A stretch of 64,000 nucleotides of DNA from Cryomorphaceae bacterium (GTDB taxonomy: Bacteria; Bacteroidota; Bacteroidia; Flavobacteriales_D; Crocinitomicaceae), in assembly GCA_027483605.1 (NCBI GenBank), contig JAIXUE010000041.1, positions 26,421-90,420 on the forward strand, read 5' to 3'. The position numbers were made by a program, and so were the translations under genes. This document shows positions 7,855-17,406 of this stretch, in pieces; the first letter of the stretch is position 1; each line of letters starts with the position of its first letter. Below the pieces are notes generated by a model, which was given only the letters and a program-made list of their open reading frames with translations, did not search any database and was not told the origin of the DNA.

Positions 7855-9432
7855 ATGGCAGATATTAAACCAGCAGAAGTTTCCGCAATATTGAGAGAGC
7901 AGCTCTCAGGTTTCCGCTCAGAAGCTGAATTGCAAGAAGTAGGAACGGTACTTCAGGTAGGAGATGGTATTGCACGCATTTACGGTATGAACGGCGTTCA
8001 ATACGGCGAACTCATTGAATTTGATGGAGGCATGCAAGGAATTGCACTAAACCTCGAAGAAGACAACGTCGGAGCAGTATTGCTTGGTCGTTCTTCTAGC
8101 GTTAAAGAAGGTGACACCGTTCGTCGTTTGGGTAAAATTGCATCGGTTAAAGTTGGAGATGGCATGGTTGGCCGTGTTGTCGACACATTGGGTCAGCCTA
8201 TCGACGGTAAAGGTCCCATCCAAGGAGAGTTATACGAAATGCCAATCGAGCGCAAAGCTCCAGGCGTTATCTTCCGTCAACCGGTAAACGAGCCACTTCA
8301 AACGGGTATCAAAGCAGTTGACGCCATGATTCCAATTGGTCGTGGTCAGCGTGAGCTCATCATCGGTGACCGCCAAACTGGTAAAACAACTGTTGCCATC
8401 GACACCATCATTAACCAACGCGAGTTTTACGATCGCGGAGAGCCAGTTTACTGTATTTATGTAGCAATTGGTCAAAAAGGTTCTACTGTTGCCGGTATCG
8501 TTAAAAAATTAGAAGATGCAGGTGCCATGGCCTATACAACTGTAGTTGCCTCTAACGCATCTGATCCAGCTCCTATGCAGTTCTACGCACCAATGACCGG
8601 TGCAGCTGTCGGAGAGTATTTCCGCGACTGCGGTAAGCCAGCACTTATTGTTTATGATGACCTCTCTAAGCAAGCGGTTGCTTACCGTGAAGTATCACTT
8701 CTTTTGCGTCGCCCTCCAGGTCGCGAGGCCTACCCTGGTGATGTCTTCTATCTTCACTCTCGCTTACTCGAGCGCGCTGCAAAAGTAATTGCCGATGACA
8801 ACATCGCTAAGCAAATGAACGACCTACCAGCTTCTTTAAAAGATAAAGTACGCGGTGGAGGTTCACTTACTGCACTTCCTATCATTGAAACACAAGCAGG
8901 TGACGTTTCTGCCTACATTCCTACCAACGTGATCTCCATTACTGATGGTCAGATCTTCTTGGAGTCAGACTTGTTCAACTCTGGTATTCGTCCAGCGATC
9001 AACGTAGGTATCTCTGTATCTCGCGTAGGGGGATCTGCTCAAATTAAGTCCATGAAGAAAGTTGCGGGTACCCTTAAGCTAGACCAAGCTCAGTACCGCG
9101 AACTCGAAGCATTTGCTAAATTTGGATCTGACCTAGATGCTGCTACAAAAGCAGTACTTGACAAAGGTGCACGTAACGTAGAAATCTTGAAGCAGCGCGA
9201 AGGTGATCCATACCCAGTAGAGAAGCAAATCGCAATCATTTACGCGGGTGTAAAAGGCCTTATGCAACCAGTTCCTGTTACCAAAATCAAGGAATTCGAA
9301 AAAGATTACCTTACGGTATTGGAAGCCAACCACGCAGACACACTTGTGGCACTTAAAGCCGGAAAATATACAGACGAAATCGAGGCAGTTTTAGCAAAAA
9401 CAGCCAAAGAAGTTGCTGCTAAATTTGCATAA
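7855..9432 (+). CDS. atpA: ATP synthase F1 subunit alpha
   Basis: A 525-residue nucleotide-binding subunit of the F1 hexamer. The P-loop GDRQTGKTT is near residue 170, and the family signature region [17 protein letters not shown], with the arginine reaching into the beta catalytic site, is near residue 380. Length agrees with the family (about 505-525). The partner subunit beta (atpD) is not in this operon; Bacteroidetes usually keep atpD-atpC at a separate site. Confidence 0.98.
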   Translation: MADIKPAEVSAILREQLSGFRSEAELQEVGTVLQVGDGIARIYGMNGVQYGELIEFDGGMQGIALNLEEDNVGAVLLGRSSSVKEGDTVRRLGKIASVKVGDGMVGRVVDTLGQPIDGKGPIQGELYEMPIERKAPGVIFRQPVNEPLQTGIKAVDAMIPIGRGQRELIIGDRQTGKTTVAIDTIINQREFYDRGEPVYCIYVAIGQKGSTVAGIVKKLEDAGAMAYTTVVASNASDPAPMQFYAPMTGAAVGEYFRDCGKPALIVYDDLSKQAVAYREVSLLLRRPPGREAYPGDVFYLHSRLLERAAKVIADDNIAKQMNDLPASLKDKVRGGGSLTALPIIETQAGDVSAYIPTNVISITDGQIFLESDLFNSGIRPAINVGISVSRVGGSAQIKSMKKVAGTLKLDQAQYRELEAFAKFGSDLDAATKAVLDKGARNVEILKQREGDPYPVEKQIAIIYAGVKGLMQPVPVTKIKEFEKDYLTVLEANHADTLVALKAGKYTDEIEAVLAKTAKEVAAKFA

Positions 9433-9456
9433 TTACAGCCTTAACCCAGGATTACA

Positions 9457-10326
9457 ATGGCGAATCTAAAAGAAATACGCAACCGCATCAGTTCAGTGGG
9501 CTCCACCATGCAGATCACTTCTGCAATGAAAATGGTGTCGGCTGCGAAATTGAAACGTGCACAAGATGCCGTAACGCAAATGCGTCCGTATGCGGGTAAA
9601 TTGCGCGAAATCCTCGAAAACCTAAGTGCGAGCCTAGATTTATCAGAAAACGCCTATGCAGAACAGCGTGAGGCAAACAAAATTCTGCTTGTAGGCATTA
9701 CCTCCAATCGTGGTCTTTGTGGTGGTTTCAACAACAATATCATTAAGCGTGTAGGCACACTCATTGCAGAAGATTACGCTGGAAAAGAAGTTTCGGTGCT
9801 TTGTTTAGGCAAGAAAATAAAGGATGTGTACAAACGCACTCCCAATTTCTACGCCAATGATAAGCTAGAAAACATGGAAGACCTCTACGCCGATTTGCGT
9901 TTTGAGCTCGTAGCTCAAGTAGCCGAAGAAATCATGGCGCAGTTCCTCGACAAATCTTTTGACAAAGTCGTATTGGTTTACAATCGTTTTGTCAATGCAG
10001 CTACTCAATCGATCGAGACTGAACAGTTTTTACCAATTGTACCAACAGTTTCTGGTTCAGAATCTGGTGATTACATTTTCGAGCCTTCGAAAATGGACAT
10101 CGTAGAAGATTTGTTGCCAAAATCAATGAAGCTACAGCTTTATAAAGCCATCAGAGATTCATTTGCAGCCGAGCACGGAGCCCGCATGACCGCCATGCAC
10201 AAAGCTACCGACAACGCTAGTGAACTTCAAAAAAGTCTTAAACTCAGCTACAACAAAGCACGTCAAGCGGCTATCACCAACGAAATCCTCGAGATTGTCG
10301 GTGGTGCAGAAGCCCTCAACGGTTAA
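9457..10326 (+). CDS. atpG: ATP synthase F1 subunit gamma
   Basis: The 289-residue rotor shaft. The N-terminal helix LKEIRNRISSVGSTMQITSA and the following MKMVSAAKLKRAQ are the classical gamma signature; the C-terminal helix ASELQKSLKLSYNKARQAAI and final ITNEILEIVGGAEAL complete the coiled coil. It is the last gene of the operon: a bidirectional terminator follows and the next gene, sufD, runs in the opposite direction. Confidence 0.97.
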   Translation: MANLKEIRNRISSVGSTMQITSAMKMVSAAKLKRAQDAVTQMRPYAGKLREILENLSASLDLSENAYAEQREANKILLVGITSNRGLCGGFNNNIIKRVGTLIAEDYAGKEVSVLCLGKKIKDVYKRTPNFYANDKLENMEDLYADLRFELVAQVAEEIMAQFLDKSFDKVVLVYNRFVNAATQSIETEQFLPIVPTVSGSESGDYIFEPSKMDIVEDLLPKSMKLQLYKAIRDSFAAEHGARMTAMHKATDNASELQKSLKLSYNKARQAAITNEILEIVGGAEALNG

Positions 10327-10345
10327 TTTTGTTTTTACATCATTC

Positions 10346-10378
10346 AAAAAAAGAGCGCTGCACCAGCGCTCTTTTTTT
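10346..10378. terminator. Bidirectional terminator between atpG and sufD
   Basis: AGAGCGCTG at 10352-10360 pairs perfectly with CAGCGCTCT at 10364-10372 around a 3-nt loop, flanked by a run of A on the left and T on the right, so it forms a terminator on both strands. It would end the atp operon and could also end the suf operon, whose last stop is about 100 nt away. Confidence 0.85.
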
Positions 10379-10475
10379 GTTTAAAGGATTTAGATAGAAT
10401 AAGAGAACAATTGGATTTGAAAAGTTCTATTGATTTGCGAATTCAGTTTATTTCTTCAAATGCTTTTTTCTTCGC

Positions 10476-11729
10476 TTACTTTGATTTCGCTTCATAACTC
10501 CAATTGAAGCGCTCTGCTATGCGCTGATGAATATAATTTAGCACTTCTTCGTTTTTAATGTACGTAAGCACGTCTTCCATAAATGCTTGTAGCAGTAGAT
10601 TTTTTGCCGAAGCAGCACTCAAACCTCTGGCTCTTAGGTAGAACAGCGCGGTTTCATCGAGCTGGCCTGTTATGGAGCCATGTGAGCACTTGACGTCGTC
10701 GGCATAGATTTCTAATTCTGGTTTTGAATTAACGCTAGCGTTTTCAGACAACAAGACGTTGGCATTGCTCTGATACGCATTCGTTTTTTGGGCGTCTTTG
10801 CGCACAAAGACTTTGCCATTGAATACTGCAGTTGCTTTGTCTGCGGCTACACCTTTATAGGTTTCAAAAGATTCGCAATTGGCTACCTTGTGATCCATGG
10901 TGGTGTAGTTGGCGACGTGTTGTTCGTCTTTGAGCCAGTAAGCGCCATTCAGGTATGTTTGGGCGTGTTGCCCTTCAATTTTTACGGCTGCATCGTTGCG
11001 TACAAAACTACCATCTAGCGTAAAGGTGTTGATTTCAAAATGGGATTGCGCAGCTTGTTTGGCACGGTCTTCATTAAAGTCGAAATGGCCTGTGCTGCAA
11101 TCTTGAATTTTGGATACTTTGATGCGAGCTGATTGCGCGACGTCATATTGAAAATGCGTGTGGGCAAAACTAGTGGTATCTGCAGTGCTTTTTGAAACAA
11201 AGTAAAGCGCAGCTTCTGAATTTTCACCAAATTGAAAATGATGTCGATAGAAATACTTGCCTCCGCTATTCACCTGAACGATTTGAATGGGTTTATCTAA
11301 GGTGCAGTTCTTGGCAAGAGAGATGCTTACTCCATTTTGAGCGTACAACACGTTGAGCGCACCAAAAATATCATTAAAACCAGGCTCATGGAACGCAGTG
11401 CTGGTCTCGGCAAGCAAGCTGATTTCTAAACCGATAGGTAAACTTTGCGGCACTATAATTTGATCGTTGTTCAAGAAAATTGTGTAGGCATCACTTATTA
11501 TGCAATGTTCTTTTAATTGTGTTTCATCGAGCTGAATTGGGCTGTTGAACGCTGCGGCTGCTAATTTACCAAGTCTAGTGTATTTAAATCTTTCGGCTTT
11601 GGTTGTCGGGAAGTCTTGGCCTAAAAGATGGCTTTGCGCTGCTTCTTGAAGTGCCATTGGCATTGCAATTTGGCTTGCCTTTAGATCGGCAATAAATTGA
11701 TCGAGTTTGTTACTGACAGTGGTTTCCAT
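10476..11729 (-). CDS. sufD: Fe-S cluster assembly protein SufD
   Basis: A 417-residue paralogue of SufB that forms the SufBCD scaffold complex with SufC for Fe-S cluster assembly in the cytoplasm. The C-terminal part shows the family's right-handed beta-helix region and the conserved SENASVNSKPELEIYADDVKCSHGSITG stretch (given here in pieces: KPELEIYADDVKCSHG and SITGQLDE), with the His and Cys used at the SufB-SufD interface, then LFYLRARGLS. The start lies 1 nt after the sufC stop. It is the last gene of sufA-sufB-sufC-sufD. Confidence 0.95.
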   Translation of the reverse strand: METTVSNKLDQFIADLKASQIAMPMALQEAAQSHLLGQDFPTTKAERFKYTRLGKLAAAAFNSPIQLDETQLKEHCIISDAYTIFLNNDQIIVPQSLPIGLEISLLAETSTAFHEPGFNDIFGALNVLYAQNGVSISLAKNCTLDKPIQIVQVNSGGKYFYRHHFQFGENSEAALYFVSKSTADTTSFAHTHFQYDVAQSARIKVSKIQDCSTGHFDFNEDRAKQAAQSHFEINTFTLDGSFVRNDAAVKIEGQHAQTYLNGAYWLKDEQHVANYTTMDHKVANCESFETYKGVAADKATAVFNGKVFVRKDAQKTNAYQSNANVLLSENASVNSKPELEIYADDVKCSHGSITGQLDETALFYLRARGLSAASAKNLLLQAFMEDVLTYIKNEEVLNYIHQRIAERFNWSYEAKSK

Positions 11730-11730
11730 C

Positions 11731-12477
11731 TTACAAACTTTCTTTGATCCAGTCGTAGCCGCGTTCTTCTAGCTCAAGCGCTAATTCTTTTGGTCCGGAT
11801 TTGACGATTCTGCCATCGTAAAGGACGTGCACTACATCTGGAACGATGTAGTCTAGCAAACGTTGGTAATGGGTAATCACAATAGTTGCATTTTCTGCAG
11901 ACTTGAGCGCGTTAACGCCTTGCGAAACAATGCGCAGGGCATCGATGTCTAGACCGGAATCGGTTTCGTCGAGCACGGCGAGTTTGGGTTCGAGCATCGC
12001 CATCTGAAAGATTTCATTGCGTTTTTTTTCACCGCCTGAAAAACCTTCATTGACAGAACGAGAAGCTAATTTGGCATCTAGTTCTACAAGTGCAGATTTT
12101 TCGCGGACAAGTGCCATAAAATCCTTTGCCGAAATTGGGTCTTGACCCAAATAAGCACGCTTTTCATTGAGGGCAGTTCTTAAAAAGTTGACGTTGCTCA
12201 CACCTGGAATTTCTACGGGATATTGAAAAGCCAAGAACAAGCCTTCTCTTGCGCGGTCTTCGGTAGAGAGCTCAAGGAGGTCTTTGTCTAGGAAAGAAAC
12301 ACTACCTTCAGTAATTTCGTAATCTTCACGTCCTGCTAAAACCGAGGCGAGCGTACTTTTACCGGCACCGTTGGGCCCCATTATGGCATGTACTTCACCA
12401 GCTTTTACTTCTAGGTTCAATCCTTTGAGGATTTCCTTGCCGTTGATGCTCGCGTGTAAATTTTCTATTTTTATCAT
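11731..12477 (-). CDS. sufC: Fe-S assembly ATPase SufC
   Basis: A 248-residue ABC-type ATPase. Walker A is GPNGAGKSTL near residue 35, the signature is FSGGEKKRNEIFQMA near 145, and Walker B is LAVLDETDSGLDIDAL, all typical of SufC rather than transporter ATPases. It energises the SufBCD scaffold. Located between sufB (29 nt gap) and sufD (1 nt gap). Confidence 0.97.
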   Translation of the reverse strand: MIKIENLHASINGKEILKGLNLEVKAGEVHAIMGPNGAGKSTLASVLAGREDYEITEGSVSFLDKDLLELSTEDRAREGLFLAFQYPVEIPGVSNVNFLRTALNEKRAYLGQDPISAKDFMALVREKSALVELDAKLASRSVNEGFSGGEKKRNEIFQMAMLEPKLAVLDETDSGLDIDALRIVSQGVNALKSAENATIVITHYQRLLDYIVPDVVHVLYDGRIVKSGPKELALELEERGYDWIKESL

Positions 12478-12506
12478 TGTTGTTGGGTTCTGGTCTTGAG
12501 ATATTT

Positions 12507-13955
12507 TTAGCCTACGCTACCTTCTAAGCTGATGGCCAATAATTTTTGCGCTTCAACGGCAAATTCCATAGGTAGTTGATTGAGTACTTCTTTGCAGTAG
12601 CCATTGACGATGAGGCTGATGGCCTTTTCTTCGCTGATACCGCGCTGCATGCAATAAAAGAGTTGGTCTTCGCCAATTTTGGAGGTGGTAGCCTCGTGTT
12701 CGATTTTGGCGCTCGGATTTTTACATTCGATATACGGGAAGGTATGTGCACCGCAGTGGTCGGTCATGAGTAAGGAGTCGCATTGCGAAAAATTGCGCGC
12801 ATTTTGTGCTCCTTTATGGATTTGCACAAGGCCTCTGTAGGAGTTTTGTGAGTTTCCAGCAGAGATGCCTTTAGAAATGATTGTTGACTTCGTGTTTTTG
12901 CCAAGGTGGATCATTTTGGTTCCGGTGTCGGCTTGTTGGTAGTTGTTGGTGACGGCTACAGAATAGAATTCGCCAACGGAGTTGTCGCCTTTTAAGATGC
13001 AAGAAGGGTATTTCCAAGTAACCGCCGAACCAGTTTCTACTTGAGTCCAGGAAATTTTGGCGTTGGTTTCACACATGCCGCGCTTGGTGACAAAATTAAA
13101 GACACCACCTTTGCCTTCTTTATCTCCTGGATACCAGTTTTGTACGGTTGAATACTTGATTTCGGCATCTTTGAGCGCAATGAGTTCTACTACTGCTGCG
13201 TGCAGTTGGTTTTCGTCGCGTTGAGGAGCCGTACAACCTTCTAGGTAAGAAACATAAGCGCCTTCATCAGCTACTACAAGTGTGCGCTCGAACTGGCCAG
13301 TGCCGCCTGCATTGATTCTGAAGTAGGTAGAAAGCTCCATTGGGCAACGAACACCTTTCGGAATGTAACAGAATGAACCATCGGTAAAAACGGCGCCGTT
13401 GAGCGCAGCGTAGAAGTTGTCGGTACTTGGCACAACTGTGCCCATGTATTTTTGTACGAGTTCGGGATGTTCTTGAACGGCGTCGGAGAAGGAGCAAAAG
13501 ATGATGCCGAGCTCGCTGAGTTTTTCTTTGAAAGAAGTGGCTACAGAAACGGAGTCCATGACGAAATCGACGGCCACGCCTGTGAGGCGTTGCTGCTCTT
13601 CCATGGAAATACCCAATTTTTTCATGGTTTCCTTAAGCTCTGGATCGACGTCGTCCCAGGATTCGTATTTCTTGGTTTGCTTAGGTGCAGAATAATAGGC
13701 GATGGCCTGGAAATCGGGCTTTTGATAATGGACATGAGCCCATTCAGGTTCGCTCATGTTTTGCCAAATAGCAAAGGCTTTCAGACGTTCGTCAAGGAGC
13801 CATTGGGGCTCGTTTTTTTTAGCAGAAATCAGGCGAATGATGTCTTCGTTGAGACCGATAGGTACGGTATCGGTTTCGATATCCGTGACGAAACCAAATT
13901 TATATTCTTGGTTTTCGAGGTCCTGGGCAAGTTCGTTTTCGGTGTAGTTAGACAT
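12507..13955 (-). CDS. sufB: Fe-S cluster assembly scaffold SufB
   Basis: A 482-residue protein of normal length. It carries SufB hallmarks: the N-terminal [20 protein letters not shown], the central [16 protein letters not shown] and [20 protein letters not shown] segments, and the C-terminal [19 protein letters not shown] with the conserved acidic and His residues, followed by YCMQRGIS. SufB receives sulphur from SufS/SufE and builds the nascent cluster. sufS and sufE are not present here and must be elsewhere. The gene starts 2 nt after the A-type carrier gene stop. Confidence 0.97.
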   Translation of the reverse strand: MSNYTENELAQDLENQEYKFGFVTDIETDTVPIGLNEDIIRLISAKKNEPQWLLDERLKAFAIWQNMSEPEWAHVHYQKPDFQAIAYYSAPKQTKKYESWDDVDPELKETMKKLGISMEEQQRLTGVAVDFVMDSVSVATSFKEKLSELGIIFCSFSDAVQEHPELVQKYMGTVVPSTDNFYAALNGAVFTDGSFCYIPKGVRCPMELSTYFRINAGGTGQFERTLVVADEGAYVSYLEGCTAPQRDENQLHAAVVELIALKDAEIKYSTVQNWYPGDKEGKGGVFNFVTKRGMCETNAKISWTQVETGSAVTWKYPSCILKGDNSVGEFYSVAVTNNYQQADTGTKMIHLGKNTKSTIISKGISAGNSQNSYRGLVQIHKGAQNARNFSQCDSLLMTDHCGAHTFPYIECKNPSAKIEHEATTSKIGEDQLFYCMQRGISEEKAISLIVNGYCKEVLNQLPMEFAVEAQKLLAISLEGSVG

Positions 13956-13957
13956 CG

Positions 13958-14281
13958 TTATACAGAAAAGGATTCACCACAACCGCAGGTTCTATCAGCA
14001 TTGGGGTTCTGAAAAACAAAACCTTTGCCATTGAGACCACCTGAAAAATCTAGGGTTGTGCCCACTAAATAGAGGTAACTTTTTTTATCGACAACAACTT
14101 TAACCCCGTTGTTTTCAAAGGACATATCGCCTTCGTTTTCTTGGTTATCAAAAGTGAGTTGGTACATGAGACCTGAACAGCCTCCGCCTTGCACGCCTAC
14201 TCTAATGAAGAAACCTTCTTTTTGCTCGTCTTCCATGAGACGCAGCGACTGCTTTTTGGCAGCATCTGTTACGGTTAACAT
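13958..14281 (-). CDS. sufA: A-type Fe-S carrier (SufA/IscA family)
   Basis: A 107-residue HesB/IscA-fold protein. The three conserved cysteines are seen in [11 protein letters not shown] and in the C-terminal RTCGCGESF (C-x-C). These proteins accept clusters from the scaffold and pass them to target proteins. It is the first gene of the suf operon, about 45 nt after the predicted transcription start. Whether it is functionally SufA, IscA or ErpA cannot be decided from sequence; the operon favours SufA. Confidence 0.9.
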   Translation of the reverse strand: MLTVTDAAKKQSLRLMEDEQKEGFFIRVGVQGGGCSGLMYQLTFDNQENEGDMSFENNGVKVVVDKKSYLYLVGTTLDFSGGLNGKGFVFQNPNADRTCGCGESFSV

Positions 14282-14327
14282 CTCGTTTTTATTTAGATTA
14301 ATTATAAATAAAACACTTTGTTTGCTG

Positions 14328-14359
14328 CAAATTTACCACTTTAATGGTATTGCATCCAA
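14328..14359 (-). promoter_or_regulatory. Promoter of the suf operon
   Basis: On the minus strand a TTG (14357-14359) is followed after 21 nt by TAAATTTG (14328-14335), a full match to the Bacteroidetes -33/-7 promoter. The predicted leader before the sufA ATG is about 40 nt. No IscR or SufR operator could be recognised. Confidence 0.7.
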
Positions 14360-14413
14360 GGATTTAAACAAAGAAATTACGAGCTTGTTTGTGTTTCTGC
14401 TTATTTTTAGCGA

Positions 14414-15358
14414 ATGAAAAGCTTTTTCTACGTTCTTGTTTTCCTCATTGGTTTTGTAGGCCAGGTATTTAGTCAAGTTTCAGCACAAAAGTTCAAGACC
14501 AAATACGTTTACATTTTGGTCATTGATGGCCCGCGTTACTCAGAAACTTATGGTGAGCCTTCTTGTAAATACAGCCCGATTCTATGTGACTCATTGAAAC
14601 ACGAAGGGACTTTTTACGCAAATTTTAGAAACAACGGCCCTACCTACACCGTTCCTGGGCATACCGCATTAGTCACTGGAATTTACCAACGCATTTCCAA
14701 TGCCGGAACTGCCTTGCCTAAACAGCCCAGTATTTTTCAGTATTATTTACAGGCAAGTGGGAAAGATTCTACTGCAGCTTATGTGGTGGCAAGCAAGGGA
14801 AAACTAGATGTGTTGGTCAATACTTCACATAAAAAATGGAACAATCAGTTTGTGGCCCCAACCTATTGTGGCCCCAATGGCAATGGCCTGGGTTATGGCC
14901 GCGACGACAAAACATTTGCTAAAGTCACGGAATTGGTTAGGAGTGAAAATCCACCTCAATTGATGCTCATCAATTTATTGGCAGTAGATGTCTATGGGCA
15001 TGCCAACAACTGGGATAAATACTTAGAATCGATTACGCAGTCCGATTTATATGCTGCACAATTATGGCAAATGATACAGTCGAACCCTGTTTTGCGCAAT
15101 CAGACTACTTTAATGATTACCAATGACCACGGCAGGCACCTCGATGGTGTGCGTTCGGGTTTTGTGAACCACGGTTGTCGTTGCGAAGGATGCAGGCATA
15201 TTTCTCTACTTGTTTTGGGGCCAGACACCCCTAGAGGTGTTGTGGTAAGCGAAGAAGCCGAAATGATAGACATCTCTACAACAATTGCAGAAATCTTGCA
15301 TTTTGAGATGCCCACAAGCAAAGGAACTTATCTGCGTGCTGCCTTCCCAAAGAAATAA
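14414..15358 (+). CDS. Secreted alkaline-phosphatase-superfamily hydrolase
   Basis: A 314-residue protein with a signal peptide (MKSFFYVLVFLIGFVGQVFS). It has the metal and nucleophile sites of the alkaline phosphatase/phosphodiesterase superfamily: an early Asp in ILVIDGPRYS, the nucleophile Thr in TYTVPGHTALVTG, the D-x3-H pair in AVDVYGHANN, and MITNDHGRHLDG with two further ligands; the last His is probably in NHGCRCEGCRH. It is closest in pattern to sulphatases and nucleotide pyrophosphatase/phosphodiesterases, but the substrate is not predictable. The three-cysteine loop HGCRCEGC before the last His is unusual. It converges on hutU, with 16 nt between the stops. Confidence 0.8.
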   Translation: MKSFFYVLVFLIGFVGQVFSQVSAQKFKTKYVYILVIDGPRYSETYGEPSCKYSPILCDSLKHEGTFYANFRNNGPTYTVPGHTALVTGIYQRISNAGTALPKQPSIFQYYLQASGKDSTAAYVVASKGKLDVLVNTSHKKWNNQFVAPTYCGPNGNGLGYGRDDKTFAKVTELVRSENPPQLMLINLLAVDVYGHANNWDKYLESITQSDLYAAQLWQMIQSNPVLRNQTTLMITNDHGRHLDGVRSGFVNHGCRCEGCRHISLLVLGPDTPRGVVVSEEAEMIDISTTIAEILHFEMPTSKGTYLRAAFPKK

Positions 15359-15374
15359 GCGAATTTATTGATCT

Positions 15375-17375
15375 TTAGTATAGCTCGTCTAGTAATTGAT
15401 CATCAACCAAATTCGGCAGCGTCACTTTCAAAAGGGGTTCTGCTTCCATTGCGCGTTTGATGGCAAAAATGGCGTTTTCATTGCGTGCCCAGTTGCGTCT
15501 GGCAATGCCATTATTGACATCCCAATGCAACATGCTCGTAAGATTGCGCTGCGCTTGTTCTGATCCATCTAGTAGCATTCCAAAACCACCATTCATGACC
15601 TCGCCCCAGCCTACGCCACCGCCATTGTGTATACTCACCCAAGTTGCGCCTCTAAAGCTGTCTCCAATCACGTTTTGAATAGCCATGTCAGCTGTGAAGC
15701 GAGAGCCATCGTAAATATTAGATGTTTCGCGATACGGCGAGTCTGTTCCCGATACATCGTGGTGGTCTCGACCTAAAATGACTGGTCCGATTTCTCCTTT
15801 TGCAATGGCTTTATTGAAGGCAGCCGCAATGCGCATGCGTCCTTCTGCATCAGCATAAAGAATACGGGCTTGTGAGCCAACCACTAACTGATTTTGTTGT
15901 GCGCCTTTGATCCATTGGATGTTGTCGGCCATTTGCTGCTGGATTTCTGCTGGGCTCTCTTTCATCATTTGTTCGAGCACTGCGCAAGCAATAGCATCTG
16001 TTTTTTCGAGGTCTTCTGGCTTACCGCTGGCACAAACCCATCGGAAGGGTCCGAAGCCAAAATCAAAGCACATTGGACCTAAAATATCTTGTATGTAAGA
16101 AGGGTATTTAAAATCGATATGATTTTCGGCCATCACTTCACCACCAGCTCTCGAAGATTCCAATAAAAAAGCATTTCCGTAATCGAAAAAGTAGGTTCCT
16201 CTGGCGGTATGTTTGTTTACCGCAGCAGCATGTCTGCGCAAGCTTTCTTGAACGTATGCTTTGAAGTTTTCTGGGTCATTGGCCATCATGTCGTTGGCTT
16301 CGTCGAAGCTCAGGCCAGCAGGATAATAACCTCCGGCCCAAGGATTGTGCAAAGAAGTTTGATCTGAACCGAGATCAACATGTACGCCTGTTTGCTCAAA
16401 CTTTTCCCAAACATCGACCACATTACCTAGATAGGCGATAGAAACTACCTCTTTTGACGCTTGCGCCTTTTTGACGCGAGCAACCAAAAGATCTAAATCT
16501 GAAATGATTTCGTCAACCCAGCCTTGTTCGTGTCGCGTTTTGGCCGCTTTAGGATTGACTTCTGCGGTTACGGAGATAACGCCCGCAATGTTACCCGCTT
16601 TCGGCTGTGCTCCAGACATACCGCCTAAACCTGCTGTTAAAAACAATTTACCTTGGATGTCGTCGCGGTTTTTCGCTAGACGACGCACGGCATTTAAAAC
16701 AGTGATGGTAGTGCCATGGACAATTCCTTGTGGGCCAATATACATATAAGAACCAGCGGTCATTTGACCATATTGCGTGACTCCCAAAGCATTGAATTTT
16801 TCCCAGTCGTCTGGTTTGGAGTAATTTGGGATCATCATGCCGTTGGTGACCACAACGCGCGGGGCGTTTGGATGCGACGGAAACAAGCCCATTGGATGCC
16901 CAGAGTACATGACTAAGGTTTGCTCGTCAGTCATTTCAGAGAGGTACTGCATGACCAAGCGGTATTGGATCCAATTTTGGAAAACCGCTCCGTTTCCGCC
17001 GTAGGTAATGAGCTCATGCGGATGTTGTGCAACGCGGTGATCCAGGTTGTTTTGGATCATGAGCATGATGGCTTTTGCCTGTTCAGATTTACCAGGGTAT
17101 TCGTGAATTGGCCTTGCGAATATTGGATGTTCTGGCATAAAGCGATACATGTATATTCGGCCGTAAGCTGCAAGTTCTTGCGCAAATTCTGCTGCGAGAA
17201 TGGCGTGTTGTTCTTTTGGAAAATAGCGCAATGCATTGGCTATGGCCAATTTCTTTTCAGTAGGACTTAAAATCTCTTTGCGTTTTGGCGCATGATTGAT
17301 CACTGGATCCCACGCTTTAGCGTTAGGGAGAACGGTGGGGATTCCTTGTTTGATTTCGTCGGCAAAACTGATCAT
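15375..17375 (-). CDS. hutU: Urocanate hydratase, long form
   Basis: A 666-residue enzyme that converts urocanate to 4-imidazolone-5-propionate in histidine degradation. It contains the NAD-binding stretch TAGLGGMSGAQPKAGNIAGV, VDLGSDQTSLHNP, and the C-terminal SIHNGGGVGWGEVMNGGFG motif. It is about 100 residues longer than the Pseudomonas and Bacillus enzymes (about 555) and resembles the longer eukaryote-like form (about 670), with the extra length mainly at the N-terminus. No hutH, hutI or hutG is adjacent, so the pathway genes are scattered in this organism or the pathway is incomplete. Confidence 0.95.
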   Translation of the reverse strand: MISFADEIKQGIPTVLPNAKAWDPVINHAPKRKEILSPTEKKLAIANALRYFPKEQHAILAAEFAQELAAYGRIYMYRFMPEHPIFARPIHEYPGKSEQAKAIMLMIQNNLDHRVAQHPHELITYGGNGAVFQNWIQYRLVMQYLSEMTDEQTLVMYSGHPMGLFPSHPNAPRVVVTNGMMIPNYSKPDDWEKFNALGVTQYGQMTAGSYMYIGPQGIVHGTTITVLNAVRRLAKNRDDIQGKLFLTAGLGGMSGAQPKAGNIAGVISVTAEVNPKAAKTRHEQGWVDEIISDLDLLVARVKKAQASKEVVSIAYLGNVVDVWEKFEQTGVHVDLGSDQTSLHNPWAGGYYPAGLSFDEANDMMANDPENFKAYVQESLRRHAAAVNKHTARGTYFFDYGNAFLLESSRAGGEVMAENHIDFKYPSYIQDILGPMCFDFGFGPFRWVCASGKPEDLEKTDAIACAVLEQMMKESPAEIQQQMADNIQWIKGAQQNQLVVGSQARILYADAEGRMRIAAAFNKAIAKGEIGPVILGRDHHDVSGTDSPYRETSNIYDGSRFTADMAIQNVIGDSFRGATWVSIHNGGGVGWGEVMNGGFGMLLDGSEQAQRNLTSMLHWDVNNGIARRNWARNENAIFAIKRAMEAEPLLKVTLPNLVDDQLLDELY

Positions 17376-17406
17376 CGGTATGGTTTTGCCACAAAAATAA
17401 GCAATG

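Noticed and set aside
13452..14012. Open frame of 186 codons on the plus strand
   Set aside because: It is the reverse-strand shadow of sufB and the start of the A-type carrier gene, whose motifs are unambiguous.
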